From Arthrobacter caoxuetaonis (GTDB taxonomy: Bacteria; Actinomycetota; Actinomycetes; Actinomycetales; Micrococcaceae), in the NCBI RefSeq assembly GCF_023921125.1, contig NZ_CP099466.1:2666001-2730000 (forward strand): 64,000 bases of DNA. The letters are read 5' to 3'. The notes under the pieces were generated by a model. That model was not told where the DNA came from. It saw nothing but the letters and a program-made list of their open reading frames with translations, and did not search any database. Shown piece after piece: positions 55,700-64,000 of the stretch (its first letter is position 1; each line of letters starts with the position of its first letter). Position numbers and translations under genes: made by a program.

Positions 55700-56737
55700 A
55701 TGACAACGCAGCTCACTCCCCCCACAGCCCCGGCCTCCTCCGGGGCCGCTGCCGTATCCAGGCGACGCCGCTTCGGCCCCGCGGCCATGATGGTCCTGGG
55801 CGGTGCGGCTGTGCTTGTACTCGCCGTCGTCAGCATGTTCGTCGGCGTCAGCGACGTCTCCCTGTCCTCGCTGCTGGCCGGCGATCAACATGCCTGGGAC
55901 ATCTTCTGGATCAGCCGGGTTCCGCGGACGCTAAGCATCATCCTGGCCGGCATGGCGCTCAGCGTGGCCGGGCTCATCATGCAGCTGATGGCGCGGAACA
56001 AATTCGTGGAGCCCTCCACAGTCGGGACCATTGAATCCGCGTCACTGGGCATCCTGGTGGTGACGGTCCTGCTGCCCGGTGCTTCGCTGTTCATGAAGAT
56101 GTCCACCGCCACCGTCTTCGCCGTCGCCGGAACCGCCCTCTTCCTGCTCATCCTGCGCCGCATTCCGCTGCGCAACACGCTGATCGTGCCCCTGGTGGGA
56201 ATCATGCTCGGCGGCGTGATCGCTGCCGTCACCACCTTCTTCGCCTACCGGTTCGACCTGCTGCAGACCCTAAACTCCTGGATGACCGGCGACTTCTCCG
56301 GGGTGCTGCGCGGACGCTATGAACTGCTGTGGATCGTGGGTGCACTGACCCTCATTGGGTTCCTGGCTGCCGACCGTTTCACCGTTGCCGGCATGGGCCA
56401 GGAGTTCACGACCAATTTGGGACTGAACTACAACCGCGTCATGACCCTGGGCCTGATCATCGTGTCCCTGATCAGCGCCGTCGTGGTGGTCAGTGTTGGT
56501 TCCGTGCCGTTCCTGGGGCTGATCGTCCCGAACCTCGTCTCCCTCCTGGTGGGCGACAACGTCCGCCGCGCCATACCGTGGGTGGCGATTTTCGGTGCCG
56601 GCTTTGTCCTGGCCTGCGACATCATCGGCCGGACCATCCGCTATCCGTATGAAATCCCGGTCGGCGTGATCGTCTCTGCCGTGGGCAGTGCCCTGTTCCT
56701 CTACCTGCTCCTGAGAAAGCGCTCAGCCCGTGCCTAG
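55700..56737 (+). CDS. Siderophore ABC transporter permease, FecCD family (first, YclN-like)
   Basis: 345 residues, about nine membrane helices. FecCD signature: 'WDIFWISRVPRTLSIILAGMALSVAGLIMQLMARNKFVEPSTVGT' and 'VVVVSVGSVPFLGLIVPNLVSLLVGDNVRRAIPW'. Works with the permease encoded next, which overlaps by 8 bases. Confidence 0.94.
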   Translation: MTTQLTPPTAPASSGAAAVSRRRRFGPAAMMVLGGAAVLVLAVVSMFVGVSDVSLSSLLAGDQHAWDIFWISRVPRTLSIILAGMALSVAGLIMQLMARNKFVEPSTVGTIESASLGILVVTVLLPGASLFMKMSTATVFAVAGTALFLLILRRIPLRNTLIVPLVGIMLGGVIAAVTTFFAYRFDLLQTLNSWMTGDFSGVLRGRYELLWIVGALTLIGFLAADRFTVAGMGQEFTTNLGLNYNRVMTLGLIIVSLISAVVVVSVGSVPFLGLIVPNLVSLLVGDNVRRAIPWVAIFGAGFVLACDIIGRTIRYPYEIPVGVIVSAVGSALFLYLLLRKRSARA

Positions 56738-57746
56738 CTCCCCCACCAGCGTCCTGCCTTCGGCCATGACCGTGCAGCGCCGGCGTCCGGTGCGAAACCT
56801 CTCCCCGCGGTCCTGGATCATCATCCTCTCTGTGGTGGCCGCAGCACTTGTGGCCGTCTTTATGACCATTGAGCTGCGCGGCAATATCGGCTACGTGCTG
56901 CCGCGCCGCGCCATCAAGGTGGGCTCGATGATCCTGGTGGCGTACGCCGTCGGGGTTTCCACCGTCCTGTTCCAGACGGTCACCGCCAACCGGATCCTGA
57001 CGCCGTCAATCATGGGGTTTGACGCCCTGTACGTGCTGATCCAGACGGTCCTGGTATTTACGCTGGGCGGCGGGTTCGTGCTCGCCATGTCCGAGCCGCT
57101 TCGCTACGGCATGGAAGTGGCCCTGATGGTGGGCTTCTCCTTCCTGCTTTACCGCTGGCTGTTTACCGGGGGCGGGAAATCCCTGCACCTGATGCTGCTG
57201 GTCGGCATCGTCCTGGGCACCATGTTCCGGGGCATGTCTTCGCTGCTGCAGCGGTTGATCGAGCCCAGCGAGTTCATCATCCTGCAGGACCTGTTCTTCG
57301 CGTCCTTTAACAACGTCGACGGAGCGCTGCTTGGCTACTCGTTGATCGCCGTCGTGCTGGTCAGCATTCCTGCCTGGCGGATGCGGCATCAGCTCGACGT
57401 GATGTCGCTGGGCCGGGAAACGTCCATCAACCTGGGCGTGAACCACAAGCGGTCCGTCACCCTGGTGCTGGTCATCTGCTCCGTCCTCGTGGCGGTGTCC
57501 ACCGCCCTGGTGGGCCCGGTGACCTTCTTTGGCCTGCTGGTGGCGTCGCTGGCCTACCAGCTCTGCTCGCACTTCAAGCATTCAGCCGTTGTGCCCATGG
57601 CCGTGCTGATCGGCATCATCGCCCTGGTGGGCGGCCAGCTGGTGCTGGAACGGATCTTCTCGTTCAACACTGCGCTGAGCATTGTCATTGAATTCGTTGG
57701 CGGGATCGTCTTTTTGATCCTGCTCCTGAAAGGCTCCCTCAAATGA
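56730..57746 (+). CDS. Siderophore ABC transporter permease, FecCD family (second, YclO-like)
   Basis: 338 residues, GTG start inside the end of the first permease gene. 'MTIELRGNIGYVLPRRAIKVGSMILVAYAVGVSTVLFQTVTANRILTPSIMGFDALYVLIQTV' and 'TALVGPVTFFGLLVASLAYQL' are FecCD-family blocks. The stop overlaps the ATPase start. Confidence 0.94.
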   Translation: MPSSPTSVLPSAMTVQRRRPVRNLSPRSWIIILSVVAAALVAVFMTIELRGNIGYVLPRRAIKVGSMILVAYAVGVSTVLFQTVTANRILTPSIMGFDALYVLIQTVLVFTLGGGFVLAMSEPLRYGMEVALMVGFSFLLYRWLFTGGGKSLHLMLLVGIVLGTMFRGMSSLLQRLIEPSEFIILQDLFFASFNNVDGALLGYSLIAVVLVSIPAWRMRHQLDVMSLGRETSINLGVNHKRSVTLVLVICSVLVAVSTALVGPVTFFGLLVASLAYQLCSHFKHSAVVPMAVLIGIIALVGGQLVLERIFSFNTALSIVIEFVGGIVFLILLLKGSLK

Positions 57747-58501
57747 TCCAGGTCACCGGCGTCACTAAGCAGTACGCGGGCACTACAGTTGTGGACGGGG
57801 TGAGCTGCCACATCAAGGAGGGCGGAGTCACCTCAATCATCGGCCCCAACGGCGCCGGCAAATCCACGATGCTCTCCATCATCAGCCGCCTGCTGAAGGC
57901 CGACGAGGGTTCGGTCACGGTGGACGGCCTGGATGTCTCTGCCGCCCCGGGCAAGGAGCTGGCGCGCAAGATGGCGATCCTGCGGCAGGACAACCACCTG
58001 ACCGTCCGGCTCACCGTCCGCGATCTGGTCGGCTTCGGCCGCTACCCGCACAACGGCGGACGCCCGACGGCGGTGTGCCGGGAGAAGATCGAGCAGGCCA
58101 TGGCCTTCCTGGACTTGAGCGAACTGGCCGACCGGTTTGTCGACGAGCTATCCGGCGGGCAGCGCCAGCGCGCGTTCATCGCGATGGTGCTGGCACAGGA
58201 CACCGACTACCTGCTGCTGGATGAGCCGCTGAACAACCTGGACATGAAGCACTCAGTGGAGATGATGCGGCTGCTGCGCCGGCTCACGGACGAGCTCGGC
58301 AAGACCGTGGTCCTGGTCATCCACGACATCAACTTCGCGTCCTGCTACTCCGACGACATCATTGCCATGGCTGACGGCAAGCTGCTCCACCAGGGACCGC
58401 CGTCGATGATCATGCAGCCCGAGGTCCTGAAGGACATCTACGAGATCGACATCCGGATCGAAGAGATTGAGGGCAACCGGATCGGCGTGTACTTCGCCTA
58501 G
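57743..58501 (+). CDS. Siderophore ABC transporter ATP-binding protein (FepC/YclP-like)
   Basis: 252 residues. Walker A 'GPNGAGKST' at 33-41, signature 'LSGGQRQRAFIAMVLAQ', Walker B 'YLLLDEPLNNLDMKHS', His switch 'VVLVIHDINFASCYSDDIIAMADG'. The 'FGRYPHNGGRPT' loop is typical of siderophore ATPases. Overlaps the second permease by ATGA. Last gene in the iron operon, followed by a convergent gene after 6 bases. Confidence 0.95.
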   Translation: MIQVTGVTKQYAGTTVVDGVSCHIKEGGVTSIIGPNGAGKSTMLSIISRLLKADEGSVTVDGLDVSAAPGKELARKMAILRQDNHLTVRLTVRDLVGFGRYPHNGGRPTAVCREKIEQAMAFLDLSELADRFVDELSGGQRQRAFIAMVLAQDTDYLLLDEPLNNLDMKHSVEMMRLLRRLTDELGKTVVLVIHDINFASCYSDDIIAMADGKLLHQGPPSMIMQPEVLKDIYEIDIRIEEIEGNRIGVYFA

Positions 58502-58507
58502 CCGGGC

Positions 58508-60307
58508 CTAGGGGTACTCCGCCCAGACTTTTCCTTCGGGGACTCTGCCGTCAGCCGGGCGTTCGTCGAAGCCCGGCAGCTCCGGGATCCAGAGCGGTGT
58601 CCCTTCGACCGAGGCATGGATAAACCGCACCAGCGTGTCCCAGACAGCGGCTGAAGAGACCGGCTCCAGAATCACCGAACCGCCGTAACCCGGACCCAGC
58701 CGGTACTGGCCAGCCGTTCCGGCGTTCACGAAGCCGAACCAGCCTCCTGTCCGCTCATCGAGGAGCTCCCATTCTGTCCATGGCTGTTGCCACATTCGCC
58801 GGGCCGCTTCGCTCAGGCCTATGGGGGCTCTCGCCCGCGCGGACTTCACCTTGGCTTCGTACTGGTCCCTTGCCAGGACCACCGGTTCATGCGCAATGCT
58901 CCATGCCGGTGAGAACCCCAGCCAGTCCGCTATGGCTTTGGGAACGGCATTTGCCTGGAGGACCTGTACGGACAGGTCATCCGGGCCGGGTACGCGTGCG
59001 GATGGACGGGAGAAGCGTGACGGTTCGGCCGTCACCCTTCCGCACCCTCCCCCAATCCATGCCTGAAGGACAGCCCCGCCGCGCTCATCTGCAGCGGTGA
59101 CTTGGAAGGCTGCGACCGGGGTCCGTAACGGGGCGCCGTAGTCCGTGCCGGCCGGGGTCAGCGAGCCGTCGGCGGCAAGGAAGCCTGCTTCCCGGAGTGC
59201 CGTGAACTCCGGGCCCTTGCGCTGGAACATCCCCAGCCGGTTCCTGTCCGCCAGGCTGTCCATCAGTTCCAGGGCGGGAATAGGCAGGAGCAGTACCGGT
59301 TCCTGGCAAGGCTGGGCGGCGGCCAGAGCGCCGAGGTCTTCACGGTCCTCACCGGCCAAACGCGATGCTGCCTCGTCCAGCCGCGGCTCTGTGGGCGCAA
59401 AGGTATCCATGGCGTCGCGTTCCTGACCATCAGCTGCCGCGTTGGCCGGTTCGATCCGAAGATCCATAATCATCTGCTCGAACAGCAGCTTCATTCCTGC
59501 GTGCTGGTCAACGGTGTAGCTTGCGGTTGCTTCGAAGACCTGGTGGCCTGAAATCCACAGCCAGCGGTCCACACACACCGGGTGCTGCTCCACCTGATGC
59601 ACAAAGCGCTGCCTCCGGCCCCTCACCGGCCCCTCGGAGCCGTTCACCGGCCACGTCTCGTGTGAAATGATGCGGACCTGCTGTGCCGTCTGCAGGGTCG
59701 AGGCCAGTGCCGCGGTTGCATATCGGGCCAGGGAGATTCCGTTCGCCGGCGCCCAGCGTAGAACCATGTTGGGGCGAAAGATCCCTCGTGGCACGGGAGG
59801 ATGTGCCACGACGAGCATGTCTGCGGAATTCACTTCCATTTCCCAGCCCTGGGGACGAGGCACCAAGACACCGGACATCCGTTCGTGGCTGAAGCCATCG
59901 GCGTCAGTGGTCATGGACTTCCTTTCCCCGTTGGAGAAGCGTTTAGTGAACAGGTCTTCCCCGCGAGCCTCCACCTTGTCTCCTTCTTTCATCCAGCGCG
60001 GCTGCATAAACCGGGGCATCCAGAACCAGCCCATGAGTCCGATCGCGAGGCATCCGAGAAGAACAATGCCGTAGGGAACAATGAGGGCGTCAATGCCGGT
60101 TTGAAGTACGAATTCGCTGGGTGCCATCAAGAGGAGCCACGCCCCCAAAAAGGTGGTAGCCAGGGACGGTTTACCCGGCATGAAATTATCCAGGACCAGC
60201 AGGCCAACAAACTTATTCGTATAAAGCAGGACGCCACCCACAAACGGGACGATCCCCAGCAGAAAAAGGATCGCGGAGAGCGCCCACTCGTTAGTTCCAG
60301 ATTCCAT
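58508..60307 (-). CDS. Membrane protein with LpqN/PsbP-like and EspG-like regions
   Basis: 599 residues. N-terminal module of three membrane helices (about 8-28, 49-68, 75-96) followed by 'QPRWMKEGDKVEARGEDLFTKRF'. Region 135-295 ('VLVPRPQGWEMEVNSADMLVVAHPP', 'FRPNMVLRWAPANG', 'TVDQHAGMKLLFEQMIMDLRI') has the strand pattern of PsbP/LpqN-type lipoprotein domains. Region 320-599 ('LREAGFLAADGSLTPAGTDYGAPL', 'AVLQAWIGGGCGRVTAE', 'ILEPVSSAAVWDTLVRF') reads like EspG chaperones of type VII secretion. The assignment rests on pattern memory. Last of a three-gene set with 60395-61983. A stand-alone copy of the membrane module is at 63359-63766. Confidence 0.65.
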   Translation of the reverse strand: MESGTNEWALSAILFLLGIVPFVGGVLLYTNKFVGLLVLDNFMPGKPSLATTFLGAWLLLMAPSEFVLQTGIDALIVPYGIVLLGCLAIGLMGWFWMPRFMQPRWMKEGDKVEARGEDLFTKRFSNGERKSMTTDADGFSHERMSGVLVPRPQGWEMEVNSADMLVVAHPPVPRGIFRPNMVLRWAPANGISLARYATAALASTLQTAQQVRIISHETWPVNGSEGPVRGRRQRFVHQVEQHPVCVDRWLWISGHQVFEATASYTVDQHAGMKLLFEQMIMDLRIEPANAAADGQERDAMDTFAPTEPRLDEAASRLAGEDREDLGALAAAQPCQEPVLLLPIPALELMDSLADRNRLGMFQRKGPEFTALREAGFLAADGSLTPAGTDYGAPLRTPVAAFQVTAADERGGAVLQAWIGGGCGRVTAEPSRFSRPSARVPGPDDLSVQVLQANAVPKAIADWLGFSPAWSIAHEPVVLARDQYEAKVKSARARAPIGLSEAARRMWQQPWTEWELLDERTGGWFGFVNAGTAGQYRLGPGYGGSVILEPVSSAAVWDTLVRFIHASVEGTPLWIPELPGFDERPADGRVPEGKVWAEYP

Positions 60308-60394
60308 GTCTTGCCTTACCTTCGTTGTGTTGCCGATGTCGTTCCTGCTGGACAGCCCCCCCTGACCTTCCGTACCTCTAGCAGTGCGGGCAGC

Positions 60395-61621
60395 CTATCC
60401 TCCGAAGAGCTTGTTCCATCCGTTGGCCATGTTGTCGATGGCCTCCATGGCACGGTCTGCGGCAGCATCCTTGATGGTACGGCCATCCAGGAAGTCGAAC
60501 TCCATTGAAGTAATCACCGAGATCCCGATCCCGATCCCCGCACCAACCACGGTGCCTACTGGCCCGCCAATTGCGGTACCAATGGCGGCACCCGTGCCTG
60601 CAGCAACGAGGTCAATGCCGACCTTAGTCCCGCCCTTGACCCCGCCCTCGAGGTTTGCACGTCCCTCGAGTTCATCCCGGCTCCAGGTAGGATTTGCGTG
60701 CAGCAATTCGTTGTATGCATCTTCCCGTTCATCGGCAATGGTGAATCCCGCCGTGACGAGAGTAAATGCGCCACCCCCGAGTTTGATACTTTTCGCCGCG
60801 TTAGTGAGGTCGCCGAATCGTTCCGCATTCACCCACTTTGACGGGTTAGCATCCACCCTCGCTCGGTACCATTCGAAGTTGTTGTAGAACATCCTGCTCA
60901 CGGCTGGACGGGGCTCAAAACGAAGCGTGGTTCTTGCCTTCCTTTCCCCTTGCATCCACCGCCCCCTGGCCATGTGCCGCTGGCGTTCTTCCGTAGTGTC
61001 ATAGCGGAGATAAGTACGTTCGGATTCCCTGGTTGTCTGCCGCACCGCAATTCTGTTGATTACGCCCGAAGCCGTTCCGTACCCGATAGTGGCGGGAATG
61101 CTCGTCAGGTTGTCCAGCAAGGTATCCCTGTTGTACGCGGACCGCAGTCTGGCAGCCGTTTCTTCTTCCAGGTTTCGGTACCTCGCCGCAAGTCCGGCGA
61201 TCTCCGCCGGCAGCAGCAGGTCTTCCCCGGTGACGGGCCGGTCAAACGGAACATTGGGTTCGCTCCGATAAAGTCCTTCCGGAGTGTCAGACGCCCGGGT
61301 ACTGGCAGCCTGGATCCTTGCCATGAGTTGATCCCGCTTGGCTTCCAAGGTTCGAATACCGGCGGCGAAACCCACCAGCGCGTCTTTCACACCCGCTGCC
61401 GTCTCTTCGAGCATCTCCGCGTGAGGCATCACGGTCCGGAAAGCCCCGACCATTTCGTCCCCGCCATCCCCGGAGTAGTGGAGACCTAACTGTTTCCAGG
61501 TCTCCCCGGTTTCCTCTACCGCGTTGAGGTAGGCTTCACCGGCTGCTTCCACGGAAGGATAGGCGGACTCGATGCTGTCCGATGACGGCCACCCGAAAAG
61601 TCCTGACGTATCTACAGCCAT
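60395..61621 (-). CDS. Putative type VII-secreted effector with C-terminal glycine zipper
   Basis: 408 residues without a signal peptide. The first 110 form predicted helices with 'GLFGWPSSDSIESAYPSVEAAGEAYLNAVEETGETWKQLGLHY', the heptad character of LXG/WXG substrates. The middle is charged and Arg-rich. At about 330-372 lies a membrane-spanning glycine zipper ('AAGTGAAIGTAIGGPVGTVVGAGIGIGISVI'), then an amphipathic tail. Similar zippers are found in pore-forming type VII toxins such as TelE. Start overlaps the previous gene by 10 bases, so the two are coupled. Effector activity is inferred, not shown. Confidence 0.6.
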   Translation of the reverse strand: MAVDTSGLFGWPSSDSIESAYPSVEAAGEAYLNAVEETGETWKQLGLHYSGDGGDEMVGAFRTVMPHAEMLEETAAGVKDALVGFAAGIRTLEAKRDQLMARIQAASTRASDTPEGLYRSEPNVPFDRPVTGEDLLLPAEIAGLAARYRNLEEETAARLRSAYNRDTLLDNLTSIPATIGYGTASGVINRIAVRQTTRESERTYLRYDTTEERQRHMARGRWMQGERKARTTLRFEPRPAVSRMFYNNFEWYRARVDANPSKWVNAERFGDLTNAAKSIKLGGGAFTLVTAGFTIADEREDAYNELLHANPTWSRDELEGRANLEGGVKGGTKVGIDLVAAGTGAAIGTAIGGPVGTVVGAGIGIGISVITSMEFDFLDGRTIKDAAADRAMEAIDNMANGWNKLFGG

Positions 61622-61983
61622 GAGCGCTTGTCCCTGAACCGGGGTTCGGCGTAGATCCCAGCCTGCACCTCAGCAAGGCTGGCCTTCGCTGTCGCAGCCA
61701 TCTCCTGGTCAGCACCGGCAATGATCGAGACCGCTCTTCGGACGCCTTCGACCGCGTTGTGGATGCGGACTTCCGCGGCCTCCAGCTGCGGGCCCATTGT
61801 GTCTTGCCAAACCTCGGCGAGCGCCTGTCCCACGATTCCGGAGCCGGCCATGCAAGCTGCCTCTGCTGCGTTCATGCCGCCCCGCAAGACAGACACGGCC
61901 GCGTACCTGGTCTCGTCTTCCTCCACCTGGGAAAGGACGTTTGCACACCCTTCCGGATTGACGTTGTAGCCGTTGAATGGCAT
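61612..61983 (-). CDS. Small helical WXG100-like protein (DUF6507-like)
   Basis: 123 residues, no cysteine-rich or signal features; predicted to be mostly helix, with 'VLSQVEEDETRYAAVSVLRGGMNAAEAACMAGSGIVGQALAEVWQDTMGPQLEAAEVRIHNAVEGVRRAVSII'. Size and position upstream of a larger helical protein match the small partner of type VII substrates. ATG at 61981-61983 has GGAGG 8 bases upstream, an excellent site that excludes the longer frame. The WXG motif itself is absent; family name is tentative. Confidence 0.65.
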   Translation of the reverse strand: MPFNGYNVNPEGCANVLSQVEEDETRYAAVSVLRGGMNAAEAACMAGSGIVGQALAEVWQDTMGPQLEAAEVRIHNAVEGVRRAVSIIAGADQEMAATAKASLAEVQAGIYAEPRFRDKRSWL

Positions 61984-62094
61984 GCGTATCCCCTCCCCGT
62001 TGCAGCTCGCCACAGCGCGTGTGCGTACACGCTCGCCTTCATCCGGCGTCCGCGCTGCTCTTCCTTTCGGGCGAGTGTACGTGCTCCCGGGCCG

Positions 62095-63243
62095 TTAGGA
62101 TTTGGCTGCGCTCAGCCTGTGGATAGCCTCCTCGAGTACCTCGGGCGCACAGCCAAAATTCAATCGGGCACAGCCTGCCCCGGCCGTCCCGAACTTGAGG
62201 CCTGGTTCAAGTGCCACACGTGCCTTTTCGAGGGCGGTTGCCGCTGGGTCGTCTCCCCAGCCCAGCGCGCGCAGGTCAAGCCAAGCCAGATAGCTGGCAT
62301 CGGGGAAGCGGTACGCCACTCCCGGAAGCTCCGCGGACAGCAGTTCTCCGAGCAGTTCCCGGTTGGCTGCCAGGACGGCCAGCACGCCGTCGAGCCACTC
62401 CTCGCCCTCGGCATACGCGGCGGCCGTGCCGTGCAGGCCAAGGATTGAGGTCCGGAAGCCTACTTCCTCCGGCATTTCATCCAGCAGCAGCCGGGTCTCG
62501 GGGGCCGAAGCAATCATCAGGGCGCACTTTGACCCGGCGATGTTCCACCCCTTACTGGCCGCCGTGACGCACACTCCGTGGGCGCGGGCATCGTCGGAGA
62601 CGGACAGGAAGGGGGTGAAGGTCTCCGGGGAATAGACCAGCGGCGCATGGATTTCGTCGCTGACCACCGTAACGCCGTACCTGGCTGCCAGACGGGCGAC
62701 GGCGCCGAGCGTTTCCTTCGGGTGCACCAGGCCCAGCGGGTTGTGCGGGTTGCACAGCAGCAGCGCCCGGGCACCTGCGGCGAACGCCGCCTCAAGCCCG
62801 TCCAGGTCCAGGGACCATCCGGCTTCGTCCTGCAGCAGCGGCACCTCGCGGACTGTGCCGCCCGCCTCCACGGGAAGATCGAAGAACGGCGGATAAACCG
62901 GCGGTGTTATGACCACCTCATCCCCCGCGGTTATGACCTGCCGGAGGGTCTCCACGATGGCCACGCTGACGTCGGTGGTGGTCCGTACGTCCTCCGGGTC
63001 CACTTCCCAGTTCCAGCGCCGCTGCGCGAAGCCGGCGAATGCGGGACCGACAGGACCAGGTCCGGATACGTACCCGACGTCGGATGCTTCGATCCGTTCG
63101 ATCATCGCGCGGGCTACGGGCGGGGCCAGCGGATAGTCCATTTCTGCTACGAACATCGGCAGCACGTCGCCGGGATAGGTGCACCATTTGGCACTGGTGC
63201 GGCGGCGCAGAACATCGAGGGAATCAACAGCCATCTCAGTCAT
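62095..63243 (-). CDS. MalY/PatB-type pyridoxal-phosphate C-S lyase
   Basis: 382 residues. Fold-type I with PLP lysine in 'VTAASKGWNIAGSKCALM' and 'VSDEIHAPLVY'. N-terminal 'SAKWCTYPGDVLPMFVAEMDYPLAPPV' is the cystathionine beta-lyase MalY/PatB hallmark. Probably cleaves cystathionine or cysteine conjugates. ATG at 63241-63243 chosen, with a second ATG 9 bases further in. Separates the orphan membrane module from the type VII-like genes and is on the same strand. Confidence 0.88.
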   Translation of the reverse strand: MTEMAVDSLDVLRRRTSAKWCTYPGDVLPMFVAEMDYPLAPPVARAMIERIEASDVGYVSGPGPVGPAFAGFAQRRWNWEVDPEDVRTTTDVSVAIVETLRQVITAGDEVVITPPVYPPFFDLPVEAGGTVREVPLLQDEAGWSLDLDGLEAAFAAGARALLLCNPHNPLGLVHPKETLGAVARLAARYGVTVVSDEIHAPLVYSPETFTPFLSVSDDARAHGVCVTAASKGWNIAGSKCALMIASAPETRLLLDEMPEEVGFRTSILGLHGTAAAYAEGEEWLDGVLAVLAANRELLGELLSAELPGVAYRFPDASYLAWLDLRALGWGDDPAATALEKARVALEPGLKFGTAGAGCARLNFGCAPEVLEEAIHRLSAAKS

Positions 63244-63358
63244 GGCCCCAAAGATACCCGGTGTGCGTGCCTCGACCCGCGCACCAGGAGAGGGTTCGCC
63301 GCTCACCGCACGTCGAATGCACCCTGGGCTGCGGCAAGGATGAAATCGAATCCGCCGA

Positions 63359-63766
63359 TCACGGTTGCTGTCTATCCGACGGCCGCTGGACCTGCCCTTG
63401 AAGGAAACGTTTGGCGAAAAGGTCTTCGCCCCTGGCCTGCAGTTCTGCGTCACGGCGCATCCAGCGGGGCCGGAGGAACACTGGATACCAGAACATTCCA
63501 ACAATGCCCGCAAACATTGCCGGGAACATGATCAGCCCCATGAGGCCCGGTACCGGGTCCGGCAGCCTGTCCATACCCACGAGGCCGCCCAGTCCTATCA
63601 GGCAAAAGGCCAACCCGAGCCACGTGTTCGCCAGTGCCGGCTGCCCCGGAAACAGTACGTTTATGTTCAGGAGCAGCAGCCAACGCTTGAGGTGAACCAT
63701 CACGCCGCACACCAGCAGGAAAAGCCCCATCCCGCCCAAGAATCCGAACACCAGCAAATCAGTCAA
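63359..63766 (-). CDS. Stand-alone paralog of the membrane module in the 58508-60307 protein
   Basis: 135 residues, three membrane helices, TTG start with AAGGA 8 bases upstream. Its last 45 residues, 'FLRPRWMRRDAELQARGEDLFAKRF', correspond to 'FMQPRWMKEGDKVEARGEDLFTKRF' of the long protein, and 'FPGQPALANTWLG' to 'MPGKPSLATTFLG'. The paralog stops where the soluble domains begin. Could be an immunity or adaptor duplicate. It lies upstream of the MalY gene, facing the same way as the cassette. Confidence 0.75.
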   Translation of the reverse strand: MTDLLVFGFLGGMGLFLLVCGVMVHLKRWLLLLNINVLFPGQPALANTWLGLAFCLIGLGGLVGMDRLPDPVPGLMGLIMFPAMFAGIVGMFWYPVFLRPRWMRRDAELQARGEDLFAKRFLQGQVQRPSDRQQP

Positions 63767-63943
63767 TGCAACGTCCTTCTCTGGGGCTGATTCCGCGATA
63801 GGGGGATGACAGTGGGTGCATCAACACTAGACCGCCGGTCATGCCGCTCACAATCTGACCGAGACGTCCCCCTGCTGCGGCCTCACCTCCGGCATCCGTC
63901 CGCAGCTAACTCCCCCGGTGCGCGAAGAACTAGGCTTGTATCC

Positions 63944-64000
63944 ATGCCCGACACTTCCCTCGCCCATGTCCTGACACCCGAAGGCTGGGCCCTGCTCAAC
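63944..64000 (+). CDS. Start of a gene cut by the window edge, probable SAM-dependent methyltransferase
   Basis: Only 19 codons are visible, beginning 'MPDTSLAHVLTPEGWALLN'. The 'LTPEGWALL' opening is that of an actinobacterial family of methyltransferases with a THUMP-like region. Too short to be sure. Divergent from 63359-63766. Confidence 0.45.
   Translation, partial: MPDTSLAHVLTPEGWALLN

Overview
High-GC actinobacterial chromosome, most likely Arthrobacter or a close relative in the Micrococcaceae. Evidence is the overall codon bias, frequent GTG/TTG starts, groES-groEL under HrcA (CIRCE) boxes, a guaB-guaB3 pair, and a galU / rimJ-like / folate cyclo-ligase / FmdB-family neighbourhood like that of mycobacteria. 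No rRNA, tRNA, CRISPR array or insertion sequence was found.

Layout. 1-11.3 kb holds two peptide-type (Opp/Dpp) ABC importers, both on the minus strand; the first runs off the left edge and the second is interrupted by an oppositely oriented PH-domain gene. 11.7-15.9 kb is housekeeping and accessory: an NAD(P)-binding protein, a TetR-regulated membrane protein with two visible operators, a DHFR-like protein and a DUF1801-type protein. 16.14-20.15 kb is a 4-kb integrated island flanked by 17-bp direct repeats. It entered the last codons of ychF, carries an HTH regulator with a serine hydrolase and three small genes of unknown role, and has no integrase. 20.1-26.2 kb is core: ychF, ispH, xseA-xseB and an alanine-type aminotransferase. 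26.4-29.9 kb is an OpuC-type osmoprotectant importer. 30-36.5 kb holds a NUDIX hydrolase, a sugar kinase, a phosphotransferase, a RimJ-like acetyltransferase, galU, folate cyclo-ligase and a Ruc/FmdB-like redox chaperone under a CIRCE box.

36.6-54.5 kb continues with a SAF-domain protein, a 1294-residue helicase-like protein whose ATPase motifs look degenerate, guaA, SURF1, an orphan PTS EIIA beside glpD, guaB3, guaB, an SGNH acyltransferase, and groEL and groES. 54.5-58.5 kb is a siderophore importer (binding protein, two permeases, ATPase) behind a DtxR/IdeR-like box. 58.5-63.8 kb is the most novel part: a small helical WXG-like protein, a 408-residue putative secreted effector with a glycine-zipper C-terminus, and a 599-residue membrane protein that appears to join an LpqN/PsbP-like domain to an EspG-like domain. 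A stand-alone paralog of its membrane module lies just upstream, beyond a MalY-type lyase. I read this as an orphan type VII secretion substrate / chaperone or immunity locus.

Functional themes are peptide, osmolyte and iron uptake, purine synthesis (guaA, guaB, guaB3) and the HrcA heat-shock regulon, which appears at two separate places in the window. The candidate new biology is the ychF island, the type VII-like cassette, and the helicase-like protein with lost catalytic residues.
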